Below are positions 1-10,708 of a DNA stretch of 40,000 nt, one piece after another (position 1 is the first letter of the stretch; every line of letters starts with the position of its first letter). Source of the DNA: Hirudo medicinalis (Eukaryota; Annelida; Clitellata; Hirudinida; Hirudinidae). A program made the position numbers and the translations under genes. The notes under the pieces are model-generated. The model made no database searches and was not told the origin of the DNA. It worked only from the letters and a program-made list of their open reading frames with translations. The DNA lies in NCBI GenBank assembly GCA_011800805.1, contig MPNW01000789.1:43083-83082 (forward strand), in the 5' to 3' direction.

Positions 1-180
1 GGCTCCTCCTCCTCACCGAGATTGCCCGAGGATTCGTATTCGACGACTGAATAATTAATCTTGATTAATCAATTTTCAAATTGTTTTACTATTAAATGTT
101 CATTATTATGGATTAATAATGATTACAAAATTGTTAAACAAAATGATAAGCATCTAGTCAGTTAGTAGCTAATATATTAT

Positions 181-211
<31 letters not shown>

Positions 212-602
212 TTATTATCTCATTATCACCATCATAATCATCATCATCTTTTACTAATAATTATTACATTAACAACATCGTCCACCACAAGCTCATGAAC
301 ACAACAGCCAGGTAACTCACATGATTCAGGTACACAAAAGCTGTCCTCAACGTAGTCGTCATCCTCCCCATTGTCAAATGATGGATCGGACTGAGAAAAG
401 ACATCGAGGGGTCGGTCTGCAGACGAGGGGTACCTCAGTTTGTATTTCCCATGGGGGAGTTGGGTCAGCCGCCCCTTGTCCACTCTTCGATAGAAAGCTT
501 GCTGCTCGATAGAGTCTGATGAAGCATGATGATTATTATTGTGATGTTTGACAAAAATATAATATTAATAATCATATTGTTATCACAATAATTAATGCAA
601 TT

Positions 603-635
<33 letters not shown>

Positions 636-1446
636 TTAATTTAATTAATAATATTAAAATTACTACATATCAATTTAATTCAATATCATTGGTGTTTTTT
701 GTTTTGAACAAAAATAATAACAACAACAATAATAATAAGTACAACAACAACAACAACAACAATAATAATAATAATAATAATAATAGTATATTAATAATAA
801 TAATAATAATAGTATATTAATAATAATAATAGCACTGATTGATTGCACAAGCTAACCCTGGTGTTCTGTGCAGTTGTCGATGAAGCTTCCTTCGTAGCAG
901 TCGTCATGGTCGAAGTCCTCGTCGCTCGACACTTCAGCATCCGACGACACCTCTGCTTCCGCATCCAAAAACCCCTCTTCATCCCTTTTCGGTTTCTTCT
1001 TCCGATTGCCAGCGGGTTTTCCCTGGAAAAGCCGCTTGACGCTTTGCACCGTCTGTTTGGAAATAGTAAGTGAAACCTCGATAGTAATGATAATGATAAC
1101 TGTGACGATGACGATGGTGGCATAATGATGACAACGTGGATGACGTCGATGACGTATTGACGACGGCAGGTGCATACCTGCAATGGACCAGTGTTCTTTG
1201 ACCTTAGGGAGACAATTTTGAAGTCATAGAGATCATCACCTGATGGAGAACATTAGTGACAGTTCAATAACAGGTAACAAGAGACGAGTAATTAGAACGA
1301 TTCATTTCCAAGTTATTTGTAAATACAATCACAGAGAACTGGTTTGGCGATGAAAAGAATGTTCAAATAATAATAATAATAATAATAGTTAATTTATAAT
1401 GCGTCTAGCGTCAGATATCACAATACAATGGCCGTCATCATCGTAG

Positions 1447-1489
<43 letters not shown>

Positions 1490-4400
1490 AATCATCACTA
1501 TTGTTTTTTTTTATTGCAATCAAATTTATAAAAAAAAAAAAATAATGCTCTCACTCAACATGTCGTGTGCACCTGCTCGGTGACCTTTCCGAGGGGACAT
1601 CCGGGCTCGACTCGATGAGGGAGACTCATCGCTGTCCGACATTATGGCATTTCTCTGTTGAGCATTATTGATACTTTTTAGTTTCAATATAATTATATAT
1701 AATAAATATATGTAAAAACATATTTATTTAATAATTAAGTATTTCTTAATGATAAACTTAACATGATGATGACAATGATTATGATGACTATAATGAGCTC
1801 ATAAGCATGCACAACTGTACACCCGTCCAAAACGTACCGGGCCTTTCTTGTGACACGGTGCAATTGGAGAGTCCACGGGCACCGGGACGGCTGGTGCCTT
1901 CCCTGTTCGAATGGACGTACAATTTATTTTTAGAAAAGTAAAACCCAGAATGAGATATTATATCTTAATGATAGGAAAAACTTGTTTTTTATAATCATCT
2001 TTAGCAATAAGTTGGATTATGTAATTAACAAGTCAACATAAATTGATAATACAAGTTGAAAAACAAATCTTTTGTTTGGATCATAGAGACGTACTCTTCT
2101 TGAAATTCATGTTCGGAGTGCTGGTCTGGCATCGATCTGATCCCCTCCCTTTGTTCGGGCTCTCGTCATTCTTGTCGGCCTCGTCTCCTTCGTTGCTGTT
2201 TTTGGCGATTAGCTCGTCCATAGGGAAATCCCCAAGCACCTGATCATCCACAAAATCATCATCAAAAACCAAATCGCAAGTGTCGGCAATGTCCTCGACA
2301 ATGGCCTTTTCCTCGGAGATTGATGTCGACTTCTGCAGCTGTTCAACGAAAGGCACTTTAAGGGCAGTGAAGCGTCGTACGGGAGTTTCATCTTGGAGTC
2401 CCATATTCCCCAGGAGTCTCTCCCTCTTTGGAACACCTCCCTCTGAGCCCGGGCTTCTCCATTCGGGTGACCGACTGGCGGAGAAGAATTTTGGTTTGCC
2501 AGGAGTGGTCAACGTCGTTTTAGAAACTGCCAGTGACAATGGAGCTTTAAAGGGGGAAGAGGAATGAACTGGATACATGTTAATGTTTTCCAATGGAAAG
2601 TTATCAGCTGGATTTGAGTCAGACCTTCTGATGGCAAGAGATGCTTGACTAAGTACACTCAGTGGATTCCTTGTTAGTTTTGGAGGACTTGGCGGCACTA
2701 AGTCCTCATCGTCCGACCACTCGTCCAAGTCAATGTCGAGGTCGAAACCGGGTAGAATTTCTTCCATGACGGATGGCTTTATATTGGTAAATTTGTCTCC
2801 ACAGGGATCGGTGATCCCCGGTAGAGATTTGAGACTCAATTTGTTCTTTGAATCCGATGGAAACTTGGCGGGGGTTTCTGCTTTGCTGAGATTTTTTTCT
2901 GTGAAGATGCTCGAGTATTCGAGACATTCGAGGGCCTGGGAGTAAGTCACTTGGGAGGTGTCAGCCAGTTCTTCCTTAAGCCGGTTCAAGCCTTTCCTCG
3001 AAGCCAGCGGAAGTTGCGGCTTTGCGGGCGGATCGACGACATGGAGAACGACTGGATCGTCATTACCATCCTCGTCAGAGTCATCTTTGTCGCTTGAGAA
3101 AAAGTCCCTCTCAAACTCCTCTACAAAAGTATGGAAATCTGGTTTATAGGAAACACTGGGGGAGCTTGGCAAGTGGCTGACAGTATCGAGCTGCTTTTGA
3201 AATGGAGTTCTGATGTTATCTAAGTCACTGCGAAAATTGTCCTCGAGCTTTCCAGCACCATCTTCATCATCGTCAATAACGATTTTGTCCTTATCGTCAG
3301 GCTCGAGAATTTTAAAGTCATCGGCATCATCCCAGTCCGATGTCTGGCGATTGGTCTCGAGCTGAGAGTTGAACCCTAGAACAGATGTCGAAGATGAAAA
3401 ATGTCTCGAAAAATTCACCCTCATACTCTTAATCCTCCTGATGGACCTCGAGCTTTCGATGTTCGGAGATGCAAACACGATGTCTGGATCCCTGGTGCCG
3501 GTACCCCTGCCGAAGCAGTTGGCATCATCTTTCTTGCTATTTATATTAATCTTATGATTGGGATTTTGCGGGTTTGGCGATGACGGTATGACATCGGAGT
3601 CATTGTTCATGTCGTTGTTGATCTCGTTACCTTGGTTGGAGTTGAACAAGTCGTCCACAATGACAATACTCCCATTTGGCTGTGACTTTGGTGAACCATG
3701 ATCCATGACTTTGATGGCTCCAAAGCCACAAAGACCCAAAGCTCTTTTGTCTTTGTTTCCATCTTTCAAACCCTCTGCTGGGCTCATACAGATGGAAGGC
3801 TCACCTCCACCTTTCACTGGAGTGGAGCACTCACTTTTCTGATTGTCTCTATTGCAGCTTTGGCTCCAAGCTTTGAAATCTGACTCTTGGATTTCCAAGA
3901 TGGAAGAATCCAAAAAACTTTTCAAGCTCAGATGATTCATCTTACCCTGAGTATCTTTGACCCCTTTTGAACCTGTTTGAACTTCGAACTCAGCTGGATG
4001 AAGGTGAGGGAAAGTTGGTGTATTGATAACATTTTTTATTGGGCTCACTCTTCCATTCTTGGGATCATCATCGAGCAACTGGACCTCATCATCTTCATCG
4101 TCATCATGTATTTTAATGAATTTAATGGCATCCCTAACCTCCAATGGCAAAGAGCCACCATCCTTGTTTACCATTACATCCAGTAATTCACCTTCATTAC
4201 CATCAATGTCATGCTGGCTGTTGTCATCTTCTTCTTCTTCATTTTCATCTAAATCAGATTTTGCTCCATCCATTTTCCAGCTTCTGAACAGTTTGAAAAT
4301 GTCCACACCCACGAGATTATTGCTCGAAAGATCCCTCTCAAAGGCTGACAGCAGGTCAGGGATTTCACCTGGATCTGGTGGAGGGGGAATGGTATAAGCC

Positions 4401-7400
4401 CCACCATCTTCATCGTCATCATTTTCTTCATCATCGTCATCTTTTTCGTCACCACCATTATAGCCCGTGTCTTTTTTGTCGTCACCGTTCCCTTCATCAT
4501 CCTTTGGGTTACTGATGTGACCTTCTTCCTGGCTTACATTAGCTGACCCATAGCTGGCAATAAGACCTTCGCCGTCTCCATCACTGCCACCATCACCTTT
4601 ACCTTTACCAGCAACATCACCTCCATCATCACCATCCTTGCACGTGTCATGTCCAGATTCCTCGGTACATACATCATGGACGGGATCGGGTTCTTTATTT
4701 GACGGTTTGACAATTTCTGCCATTTCTACATCCTCTGGATGAATGGCCTTCTGTTTAACCTTTTTTCCTTTTTTCATCGTCTTTGCTTCGCAATTTTTGC
4801 TATTGAAGCTATTGTTGAAGGTCTGAGAGAGCATTAGGTACAATTCCTCGACTTCCTTCTGTCTGTCTGCCTCACAATCGTCGTCACCATGCTTGTCGTC
4901 GACCGACAAGACGTCTCCCTTGGGTCTCTTTCTTGGAAGCTCGGATTCCTTCTTCGGCCTTCTGCGCTTGCCATTGGAATCGCTCTTCGAAGACTTCCTC
5001 TTATTTGAAATCTGCCCTGGTGGATCGGGTCGTTGGGGATTGGCGGCAGAGTTGACATCATCCATGTTGAGGAAGAGCTTCATTTCTTCCTGGTAGAGAC
5101 CACTGGACGATGATCCTAGAGATGAAACTCCTTTTAGTCATCGCTGTCGTCAACGACATCAACATCCGCTATCATCGACCAGTCATCATTATCGACATCG
5201 TTATCATCAATATTATCATAATCATCATTGTCACCATTCTAAACCAACCCAGAACAGAGATGAACTCCTTCAGCTCGTTGAGATTTCTACTTTCGAGAGA
5301 GTAACAGTTGATATCGAGTCTGCTCGACTGGGTCTTGGTCGAGGAGCATTTATTAAGGGTGAGGATGTGGCTATTGGAGCTGATCCTGGGTCTTCTGGTG
5401 CCACAAAGGTCGGGTTTCAAACAGAGTATGCCGGTCAGAGGAAGAGCGAACTTTGAACTTCCGTCTTCATTCATTCCTTCTCCTTTCCATCTGTCGATCA
5501 TCTCCTTTGTTATCACTTCGACTTTGCTCTTGGAATTTTTAGCAGATTTTCCTTTCAGCAACGAATCCAGACTTGAAATTGAGGCCAATCGACCTTTCGA
5601 GAGAGGCTGAAATTCTGGAACCACGACCTGAATCTTCTGGCAGGTGGGGTTGGTACCTGTCGGCAACATGCTGGGATTGTTCTGGTAAAACCGAAATCTT
5701 GACCGAGAGCCAGACTGGATCAGCCTGACAATGTTGTTCCTGTTGTGCTGGCTCTCATTGTAGTTCTGCTCCTCTCTGCCCTCTGTGACCAGAACGACCA
5801 CCCTCCCCTGCCTCTTCCTGCCGGTCCTACCCATCCTCTGGACCAATCGTATTGGACTCTTGTGAGCGTCGAAACAGACGATGAGGTCGACTTCTCCGAT
5901 GTCGAGGCCTTCTTCGCCGATGCAGGTCGAGACAAGGGTGTTGTAACTTCCATCCCTGAATCTCTGCATGACTTTTAACTGGTCCTTCTGATTGAAGCCT
6001 TTGGCTCCTCCCCCAGTTGATGAGTGACCAATGAAGCTCATGGCTTTGATTTTGGGGCGATGTGCGTTCAGTAGTTGTGTGATTTCGTTCACGCTGTCCC
6101 TGAAGGAGGAGAAGATCATGACCCTCGTCTCGAGGCCATCTGTAAATCGGTAAACGTTCGTGAAATAATATTTTTACTTATTACTAGGGAGAGGTATATG
6201 ACATAACAACGTAAGTTGAACAAAGCAGAGAAATGAGATTGCATGCAAAACAGAATATGAAGTTAAGTTGGTGAAAGCAAACAGATGAATGACCAACGAA
6301 TCAATAACCACCCCGTTCATATCTGTCAAAGTGATCCACCACTATTTCTACCAGCCTCTTCATCTTCGGATGCCCGTACCTCAAGACCGGGACGGTTTGA
6401 GTGGCAGACGGCTGTGTCAGAGCATTGGGGTCTGCATGCTTTATGGGCTTGTAGTTGCTCTCCAGATGCTGGAAAAGCTCGGAAAAGTCGGGATTCTTCA
6501 TCAACTCCGCTCTCGTTCGAGAAGTGGAAAAACCGCCGTTGTTATTGTTGCTGCTGTTGTTGACATTGGGAGTGAGGAGCGGGTTACTGTTGCCGTTTGT
6601 ACCGATGATGCCCTGGAGAAAGGAGAACAGGGAGTTCAAGCCGTGCCGAAGCAGCAGCTCGTAGCCGTGGTACAGACTCATGCAGGTGGCAAAGTCCCCC
6701 TCGATCATCCCCCTCTGGACGTTCTGGAAGGTTCGAAACGAAATTGCGACATGATTTTGTTAATTTAAAACAAATTTGTACTCTATAACGAGGTACTTTA
6801 ACTAATTATTATAGTAATGATAATGTTGATTTCATAATTTATAACATAATAAGAATTTGTCGACTTGAAAGGTTGGAGAAAACAAGAGATGCTATTACTG
6901 ATTGACTAATGCTGATGCTATCGTATGGATTAATGTCATGTCATTGTCGTTTATCATTACTACTAATATTATCATTATACTAACTGTCAGTCCTGGTGGC
7001 GGATTATTCCTAAAGGCATCTCTAGACTTAAGGATCAAAAACTTGGAGAGATTCTTGGTGCTCTTCTGGTAAATGACCCCAAACTGTTTAAGCCTATGCA
7101 TGGCCCTTTCGATGACCTTCAAGTACTGCTCGCTGACCTTCGTGATCTCGTCCTCGAGGGGCACAACCACCTTTTCGACACTCCTCCTGTGGGTGAATTT
7201 CTGGACATCCAGGCTCTCCTCGGTCCTCAGTTCCACATGAGAAATCATGAGGTTGGTCAGCACGTGTTGGACGGCTTTCAAGTCACTTCCTGGAGTTGCA
7301 CTCAAAGCCACAATTCGAAACTCCGATCCACTCCTGGAGAGCTCTTTGACGACCTGGCAGTATGCGTGATTGCCGAGGGCCTTGTGGGCCTCGTCGACCA

Positions 7401-8363
7401 CGAGACACTTTACCTGGAGGGCGGGACAAGCTCCCCTCTGCAGGTCATTCATCATGACCTGAGGAGTCAGATAGAAAACTCTTTTGTCATTCCAGAACTT
7501 CTTACGCTGCTCTGGCTGCATGGCTCCTGTCATCTCCGAAGTGTCGTTGGACGGTATGCCTGTGACTTCGTGACATGCCTGTATCTGCTGAGCAACCAAG
7601 GGCTTGGTTGGAGCCATGAAGATCACCTTCCCGTTCGGGTACCATCTGTAGTAGTTGTACATCACCACGGCAGCTACAAACGTCTTTCCGAGACCCGTCG
7701 GGAGGCAGACGAGCGTGTTGTTGAAAAGTGCCTTACGGACTATATTGAACTGGTAATCCCTGATTGGCCTGTTGGTAGGGTAGATCCATGTCTTGCCATT
7801 CTCCTTGTTGAAGCCTTCACATTTGCTGGCTGTTTTTTGTGGTTCAAAGTTTGGATCTTTGCTCGGAGAAACTTGATTGTTGACATTTGCTGTTATATGA
7901 AGTGGCATGGTGGAAAAGTTTAGGTCTTGTCTGGTGCTTTGTTTATTGATGTCATTGAAATTGTTGACATTTGCAGCTGTAACCTGATTGACATAAGAGT
8001 CTTCAACGGTCTCACAAAATTCTGACATTAGTCTATCGCTCTCATCATCACTCAAACCATCACTGAAGCTGTGGTTGAGGTTAAAATTAGGCTCATTTTG
8101 ACGTGCTGCGTTCATTTGATCAGAGCTGATTTTAGATATAGAATTTATCAGGTCTAAAATTGCAGGATTATTTTAGGAAGAAATTCTTCTCTAGCACTGT
8201 TCTCGAGAGCTTGCAGTAAAAGTTCATCATCGCTGTCGCACAAATCAATTACATTCTTTCCCGAAGAGTTATTTTTTGGAATGGTTTGTTTCCCAGAATT
8301 CTTCCTTTCCAACGAAGCCCAACTTTCCAACAAAGTAATTTGTTTCTTTTTCTGGGTATTCAT
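1..8363 (-). CDS. FANCM: FANCM helicase, Fanconi anaemia group M protein (3' end outside window)
   Basis: DNA-fork remodelling ATPase of the Fanconi anaemia core complex. Minus-strand exons: 8363-8198, 8153-6985, 6723-6312, 6139-5249, 5115-2095, 1902-1838, 1654-1573, 1239-1178, 1052-857, 497-321 and 46-1 (partial). All phases close, giving about 2,095 residues in the window; human FANCM is about 2,050. A superfamily 2 helicase follows a short leader: Walker A PTGLGKT near residue 206, DEAH box (VVDEAHKALG), SATPGSD motif III, then helicase motif VI QRMGRTGRKRQG in exon 4. The rest of exon 4 aligns with the MHF-binding region. Exon 5 (1,007 codons) is a disordered, Asp/Glu-rich linker. Exons 6-10 match the conserved vertebrate stretch with GFLDAEAEVSSDAEVSSDE and VEDSFCVPES. 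The C-terminal ERCC4-like and helix-hairpin-helix domains must lie beyond base 1. The start is the first Met, MNTQKKKQITLLESW, resembling the short N-terminal motif of the family. Confidence 0.95.
600..835. repeat. AAT/AAC microsatellites in FANCM intron
   Basis: Several AAT and AAC runs between FANCM exons 9 and 10. A similar ATT run is at 178-220. They explain the Tyr- and Ile-rich short ORFs seen here. Confidence 0.85.
1365..1432 (+). repeat. Dispersed AAT-linked repeat, copy A
   Basis: AAT run followed by AGTTAATTTATAATGCG and TAGCGTCAGA, as in copy B but lacking the CCATTTGCA part. It lies in a FANCM intron. Confidence 0.5.
1445..1495. repeat. ATC triplet tract in FANCM intron
   Basis: About 16 copies of ATC between FANCM exons 7 and 8. 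Confidence 0.9.
8154..8197 (-). other. 44-nt mini-intron in FANCM (intron 1)
   Basis: Reading from the first Met at 8363 hits a stop in frame, while the next conserved block is in another frame. Removing GTGCTAG...TTTTAG (44 nt) joins codon A|AC and restores one frame from the leader into the helicase exon. A CTAAAAT sequence upstream of the acceptor could serve as branch point. The donor is weak (ACA|GTGCTA), so a frameshift or another intron position remains possible. Confidence 0.55.
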
Positions 8364-8624
8364 TTCTTAATGTTAATTTTGTGATGTTTCGCAACACGAA
8401 AACGCAACCATCATACCTAAACCAAACGAATCGCAACTTCATTTGTAAACATATCGATTTATTTTTAAACCGCCCTCAGATAATTTTGCAAATTGATAAT
8501 ACTTTTAAATTTATAAAATAACTAATAAAACAACCGTTTTTAAAACCTAAATAGCTTAATTTTACATTGTATTCATTTTCACATCTGAATGAATTGTTCA
8601 TGGCTCAGAAACCAATCACAACCG
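8364..8624. promoter_or_regulatory. FANCM upstream region
   Basis: AT-rich stretch between the FANCM start codon and the MITE. It should contain the FANCM promoter and 5' untranslated region, but I see no clear TATA box or other specific element. No open reading frame here looks genuine; the ATG at 8600 reads into the MITE and is probably not used. Confidence 0.3.
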
Positions 8625-8769
8625 CAGGGACGGCATCTGGGGAAAAGGAGGCGACTGCCTCCCTGACTTTGACTTTTGGTGAGAAACAAAATTTATCTCA
8701 TCAGATTGATTGACATGCGAGGAAGGGAAAGCTTTCCCCCTTGAAAAAAAAGCTGAAATGACGTCCCTG
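8625..8769. mobile_element. hAT-like MITE, about 145 bp
   Basis: The left end reads CAGGGACGGCATCT. The right end, reverse-complemented, reads CAGGGACGTCATTT, giving 12 of 14 matching terminal inverted positions. CAGGGACG-type termini are typical of hAT-family non-autonomous elements. The flanking 8-mers are CACAACCG (8617-8624) and CTCAACAG (8770-8777), which match at 6 of 8 positions. This fits a decayed 8-bp target-site duplication. The interior has no credible protein; a 37-codon ORF from 8600 runs across the left end and is likely accidental. Confidence 0.6.
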
Positions 8770-8850
8770 CTCAACAGTTGATACCATTGAGCTGATGCAA
8801 TCCTCGCATTTCAAAATGCATTCATTTTTTAATCTAAATTTTATCGAGGT

Positions 8851-8856
8851 TTTATT
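8851..8856 (-). terminator. AATAAA polyadenylation signal of the 8895-9687 gene
   Basis: AATAAA on the minus strand, about 40 nt past the stop codon of the two-exon gene. This is a normal spacing for a short 3' untranslated region. Confidence 0.5.
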
Positions 8857-8894
8857 CTATCTAAAAAAAAATTAGTTGAGATGCCTGATTAACT

Positions 8895-9687
8895 TTATGA
8901 AATTGGTTTGGCCGCGCTTGGAATGGAGTTTTTGTTAATATGGCCTGAACATTCCCTTTCATCCTTTAAGTGCAGACGGTGCAGAGTTCCGATGGCATTG
9001 GTTTCCACTGAGCTTGGTGGTACTCTCAAGCGAAAGATTCTGGCAAAAAATTCATCGTTTCTTCTTCCGACTGGCATGATGCGATTCCTTTGAAAGGTTT
9101 CCTCGTCTTCGAAGGACTTTCTGTACCTCCTGACATAAACCCAACCTCCGTCGACTCTGAACAGCCAGCAAATTATTATATCGATATATTGTCAGTTTAA
9201 AGCAAATATTGGCTATTTTATTTAAATTTTGCCGAATCGACATGAATCATAATTTAGCACGCCTGCGAGGTTGTGCATCAGGTATATGTTATTAGCTTAA
9301 GCTGCCCTTGGATTAAAACCCCTAACGAATAACCAAAAAGTTAATATTGGCGATAACCGACATGCGAAATCCGGAATCAAGAGCTACGCTGGAAGATGTC
9401 GACGAAATGGAAGAGAGGCCCGAATCCAGGGTTACACTAGAACTGGATGAAGATAGTTGAACACGATTGTCCTCTGCTGATGATCGAGAAATCTGATTCC
9501 GGGATGAGGAACGAGCAGACGCCGTTCCTGGAAATTCGAGCAGGAAACTGGCTTCTCCATCGAACGAATGTTCTGGAGTGGATTGTAAAGTTCTTGGGAT
9601 TTGGGCCTGCTCTTCGTTAATGTCACTCGAATGTGCCTTCGATTGTGGCTTTCTGCAGTCCATTGTCCGTTCGATGCTTTCTGCCAT
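8895..9687 (-). CDS. Unrecognised two-exon gene, about 195 residues
   Basis: Exons 9687-9362 and 9156-8895, phases closing (AT|A), donor GCAT|GTCGGT, acceptor CTGTTCAG. I do not recognise the family. The first half is hydrophilic and serine-rich, with two similar blocks ending in VTLDSGL and VALDSGF separated by serine runs. It looks disordered and phosphorylatable. The second half starts VDGGWVYVRRYRKSFEDEE and continues with a basic, aromatic stretch (RRNDEFFARIFRLRVPPSS) that looks like a compact fold or a binding segment. No signal peptide or membrane segment is seen. An AATAAA follows the stop. Its frame-consistent splice, codon composition and polyadenylation signal support a real gene, but its role is unknown. 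Confidence 0.6.
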
Positions 9688-10708
9688 TATCTGAGAAATG
9701 TAACATACGTACTATCTGCGAATCACAGCAATTTATAATAGAGATTGTTAATAGATTAATGGAACACTAAGTTAAAGTTTAGAATAATATAAACAAAATA
9801 ATGTTTTGTTATACTAACAAATAGAATGACCACATCTAGTGGTTTTAAGCAAAATTTTAAAACTTTTTACAATGTTTACCAGATGTAGGAAAAGCGATGA
9901 CTCAAAGAAAAACAAAATAACATGATTGCAACGTAAGATCTGTATTTGATATAGAAATTAATAAAAATTCATAAGTTTCAACGTTGATTCGCAAAATACC
10001 GGACATGTCGGAAACATCCTCATATTAAAAGTTGTTTCCTTGAGTGGATATGCATCAAATGGGTTTAATTTTACGCTAAAATATAAATAGTTTTTTATTT
10101 AACTTCTATAAGCAAAATAATGATATTTATTAATTATAATATTACGATTTGAATCTACTTTTAAGCCTTCCCTCCTTGGATTTGATTTGTTTGTAAATAA
10201 ACTTCACTCGGTTTTTGTTTTTATAGCTATTGCGTTTATTTAAATATTTATGATGGCTGTACTCCCATCTAAAATGGATGAAATGTTGGTTGTGATTAAC
10301 TAATTTATTTCGCCTTATTTTGTCTTCTACAATTGTTAGACACCCATTTTCCATTTATCAGGTTTTCAGAACTTTCAGCACATATTGATAGTCAAAGATA
10401 TGTGATTTCTTTGCTGTCAGAAAAGTGCAAAGAGCTGCTCGAGCCTCGGTTTGGATTTTACATTGCGATATTAGATTGGATAAAATAAGTCGTAATCATT
10501 TAATTATTAACCAAGGAAATGTGGTCACGAAATTGAAGCTTGTAGAAGTTCTCCCCCCAAAAATAATGGTATGACTAAAACATGAAGACATTATTTAAGC
10601 CATTTCCAGGAGAAGTGAAGCTTTGCTTAACCTACCCAACATTTTATTATATGAAAGTATTATTCTCATTAGTTTTTGTCGAGTAATTAGTTTCTTAAAT
10701 ATTTTCAG
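9688..10708. other. Intergenic region between divergent genes
   Basis: About 1 kb of AT-rich DNA between the minus-strand unknown gene and the first recognisable TEDC2 exon. It must hold both promoters and the missing first coding exon of TEDC2. A candidate ATG directly followed by a GTATGA donor lies near 10567, and another ATG near 10583, but neither gives the required phase. The longest ORFs here are low-complexity and unconvincing. Confidence 0.4.

Noticed and set aside
7096..7923. 275-codon plus-strand ORF
   Set aside because: Antisense shadow of the FANCM helicase exon, with no motif of its own.
8600..8712. 37-codon plus ORF with a donor-like GGTGAGA
   Set aside because: Lies across the left end of the MITE and has no second exon or family.
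9829..9843. Short palindrome ACCACATCTAGTGGT
   Set aside because: Five-base arms are expected by chance in this much sequence.
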